NCBI RefSeq assembly: GCF_009669305.1
Contig: NZ_SADB01000004.1
Span: forward strand, 1 to 64,000
Direction: 5' to 3'
DNA from: Ancylomarina sp. 16SWW S1-10-2
GTDB lineage: Bacteria > Bacteroidota > Bacteroidia > Bacteroidales > Marinifilaceae
Length of the DNA stretch: 64,000 bases
A program made the position numbers and the translations under genes. This document shows positions 62,111-64,000 of this stretch, piece after piece (positions within the stretch are counted from its first letter, which is position 1; each line of letters begins with the position of its first letter). The notes under the pieces are model-generated. The model was not told the DNA's origin. It worked only from the letters and a program-made list of their open reading frames with translations, and searched no databases.

Positions 62111-63475
62111 TTAGATTGCTTTAGAAAACATATTGTTGTCGCCAGATTTCCCATTTCTTAATCTGTTATCAAATAACTTACAAATATTTCTAAGAAAAGT
62201 CATGCCTAAGTCAGAAACTTCTAGTTTCTCAGAATCGAAACTTAAAATACCTTCTTCTGCCATAACCTGTAACTCATCCTCAATGGTTTTAGGTAAATAA
62301 GGTTTTAGTTCATCAGAAAATACGAGTTCTCTTCGACATGAAATATCAAGAATCGCTTTTTTAATTTGTAAATCTTCGTCGCTTAAATAACACGTTTTAA
62401 TTAAGTCGAGTTCTCCTTTCACCGAAGCAGCTTTATAGCGTGCAATCTCCTTGGTGTTTTGTGCGTATGCATATTTTGCATCAGAAATAGACGAAGCTCC
62501 CAAGCCAATTAAAAGCTCAGTATGAGATGTATTATATCCCATAAAGTTTCGATGTAATTGCTTATCTATTTTAGCTTGATATAAATTGTCGTGTGGCAAT
62601 GAAAAATGATCCATTCCAACATCGTCATAACCAAGTTCTGCTAATTTTTCTTTCCCAAGATCGTATAATGCTCTTTTACCTGCGCTGTTTGGAATATCTT
62701 CTTCGGTAAACAGGCGTTGACCTTTACTTTTCCAAGGTACATGAGCGTATGAGTAGTAGGCAATTCTATCTGGTTTTAATTCAGCAACTTTTTCGAAAGT
62801 ATCTCTTACCGAACTGATTTTTTGTTTAGGTAAGCCGTAAATTAAATCGTAATTGACAGAATGATAGCCTATTTCTCGGGCAATATCGGTGACGTCTTTT
62901 ACCGTTTCAAAGGATTGAAGCCTGTTTATAATTCGTTGAACTTCAGGATCGAAGTCTTGAACACCGAAACTAACTCTTCTAAATCCCACATCGTATAGAG
63001 CTTGCATTTGTTCTCTAGTCGTGTTGTTAGGATGGCCTTCGAAACTAAATTCATATTCAGGATGTAAATCAGCATGAATTTTAATGCCATTAATCAACTT
63101 TTTAAGATTTTCTGGAGAAAAGAAAGTTGGTGTGCCTCCTCCCAAGTGCAGTTCTCTTAGAATGGGTTTTTCATCAAATTGATTTAGATAAATGTCCCAT
63201 TCCTGAAGGAGTGCATCAATATACGAATCCTCAACTTTATGGTTCTGTGTAATTACTTTTGTGCAGGCACAATAAGTACATAATCGCTCACAATAGGGCA
63301 GATGAATGTAAATACTTATTCCTTTTGACTGATTTGATTCGTAAAAACATTTTTTTACAAGCTGAAACCATTTGTTCGCATCAGGTTTGTCATCACTCCA
63401 AAAAGGAACGGTTGGATAGCTTGTATATCTGGGAACTGGGACGTTATATTTATCTATTAAAGCTTCTTTATTCAT
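62111..63475 (-). CDS. hemN: Oxygen-independent coproporphyrinogen III oxidase
   Basis: A 454-residue radical SAM enzyme that decarboxylates coproporphyrinogen III to protoporphyrinogen IX without oxygen. The cluster cysteines are C62, C66 and C69, with the HemN-specific C71 (YCERLCTYCACTK). HLGGGTPTFFSPENLKKL (about 120-140) and FRRVSFGVQDFDPEVQ follow, and the C-terminal HemN domain has YNTSHTELLIGLGASSIS. The extra N-terminal PRYTSYPTVPFW is a true HemN mark, absent from the HemW look-alikes. Start: the ATG at 63475 fits; an upstream start at 63520 would overlap a -7 box (TATCTTTG on the minus strand, 63525-63518). Confidence 0.95.
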   Translation of the reverse strand: MNKEALIDKYNVPVPRYTSYPTVPFWSDDKPDANKWFQLVKKCFYESNQSKGISIYIHLPYCERLCTYCACTKVITQNHKVEDSYIDALLQEWDIYLNQFDEKPILRELHLGGGTPTFFSPENLKKLINGIKIHADLHPEYEFSFEGHPNNTTREQMQALYDVGFRRVSFGVQDFDPEVQRIINRLQSFETVKDVTDIAREIGYHSVNYDLIYGLPKQKISSVRDTFEKVAELKPDRIAYYSYAHVPWKSKGQRLFTEEDIPNSAGKRALYDLGKEKLAELGYDDVGMDHFSLPHDNLYQAKIDKQLHRNFMGYNTSHTELLIGLGASSISDAKYAYAQNTKEIARYKAASVKGELDLIKTCYLSDEDLQIKKAILDISCRRELVFSDELKPYLPKTIEDELQVMAEEGILSFDSEKLEVSDLGMTFLRNICKLFDNRLRNGKSGDNNMFSKAI

Positions 63476-63517
63476 AATATATAGCCTTGATTCTATTTTA
63501 AATTTTTCAATTATATG

Positions 63518-63525
63518 CAAAGATA
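63518..63525 (-). promoter_or_regulatory. Candidate -7 box for hemN
   Basis: On the minus strand the sequence reads TATCTTTG, matching TAnnTTTG, 42 bases before the hemN ATG. No obvious -33 TTG at the right distance was found. Confidence 0.4.
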
Positions 63526-63686
63526 TCCTTTTTTATGAATCTAAGGGTGTTGACTACTAGCTGTTGTTTTGCGTTTTTTTAATGTATTTGTGAGATTGTA
63601 AATCAGCTTGTTGATATTTAAGATGAAAATATCTTTTATTCCCTGATAATTGAATAACTTGCATATCAAATTTTAAAATTCATAAT

Positions 63687-64000
63687 ATGAAAACATTAAG
63701 TGTTGTTACGGTAATATTGGCTGTTTTATTTGCGTTGCCATTGCAGGCTCAAGATAAATTTTTCGACTATAAGCTTAAATCATTGTCAGGAGAGGAAATT
63801 CCTATGAGCACCTATAAAGGAAAAGTTGTAATTGTTGTTAATACTGCCAGTAAATGTGGTTTAACACCTCAATATGAAGGTTTAGAAGCCATGTACAAAA
63901 AGTACAAAAATCAGGGCTTGGTTATTTTAGGAATGCCATGTAATCAATTTGCAGGGCAAGAGCCAGGAAGCTCATCAGAGATTGCTGAGTTTTGTCAGAA
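63687..64000 (+). CDS. Glutathione peroxidase-like thiol peroxidase, exported (cut by window end)
   Basis: The frame opens at ATG 63687 and runs off the window after about 104 codons. Residues 1-21 form a signal peptide ([18 protein letters not shown]), so the product is exported. The mature part is a glutathione-peroxidase fold: [40 protein letters not shown], with peroxidatic Cys57 in the usual selenocysteine place, and [22 protein letters not shown] with the glutamine of the catalytic set. Such bacterial enzymes usually take electrons from thioredoxin. A TAA-free frame to the edge and the family length (about 160-180) mean roughly 40 percent is missing. Confidence 0.88.
   Translation, partial: MKTLSVVTVILAVLFALPLQAQDKFFDYKLKSLSGEEIPMSTYKGKVVIVVNTASKCGLTPQYEGLEAMYKKYKNQGLVILGMPCNQFAGQEPGSSSEIAEFCQ

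Overview
The window looks like chromosome from a Bacteroidota bacterium, probably an anaerobic, marine or sediment-type Marinilabiliales/Bacteroidales relative (taxonomy is inference). Supporting signs are the low GC content, weak Shine-Dalgarno sites, several promoter -7 boxes of the TAnnTTTG type, and family content typical of the phylum: DUF4271 beside hemD, a DUF2723 membrane giant, lipoproteins with short lipoboxes, carboxypeptidase-regulatory-like and LytTR proteins, and mpl, lpxK and dapD.

Layout. 1-1.5 kb: the 3' end of an IS30-type transposase abutting a membrane LytTR regulator, then a 479-bp MITE-like element with 23-bp inverted termini and an 8-bp target duplication. 1.5-31.9 kb: mostly housekeeping genes (methyltransferase, xth, AsmA-like protein, dnaE, trxA, DUF58, diacylglycerol-kinase-like, tsaC, dapD, lpxK, ctp protease, upp, mpl, MBL hydrolase, DUF4271-hemD, rnpA-yidD, prfB with its programmed frameshift, small hypotheticals, a polysaccharide deacetylase, DUF2723). 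An array of about a dozen small palindromes sits downstream of xth, and a 7-bp tandem repeat overlaps the stop codon of the DUF2723 gene.

32.4-47.0 kb is the metabolic centrepiece: 14 same-strand genes encoding a complete lysine-to-butyrate/acetate fermentation. KamA moves the alpha-amino group to C3; KamDE (B12 and PLP dependent, maintained by KamB/KamC) moves the terminal amino group to C5; Kdd oxidises; Kce splits the product with acetyl-CoA into acetoacetate and 3-aminobutyryl-CoA; Kal removes ammonia to give crotonyl-CoA; Bcd with EtfAB reduces it to butyryl-CoA; a CoA-transferase (subunit genes placed far apart) swaps CoA onto acetoacetate, releasing butyrate; and a thiolase yields two acetyl-CoA. 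The upstream region has a -7 box, a perfect 21-bp palindrome at the likely transcript start and an 11-bp direct repeat. Six of the intergenic gaps carry inverted repeats of unrelated sequence.

47-54 kb is accessory and decayed: REP-like palindromic repeats beside a frameshifted REP-associated transposase remnant, a small lipoprotein, a large lipoprotein gene cut by an in-frame TAA just after its lipobox, an indel-free 21-bp-period degenerate repeat array, a hypothetical protein, an S41 protease lipoprotein and an outer-membrane barrel-like protein. 54-64 kb returns to conserved genes: a RecA1-only DEAD-box relative with degenerate motifs, a second KamA-like radical SAM enzyme, a U32 protein with a TlpA-like thioredoxin and DUF2797, ilvE, YihY/BrkB, hemN, and a glutathione peroxidase cut by the window end. 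No tRNA, rRNA or CRISPR array was seen.
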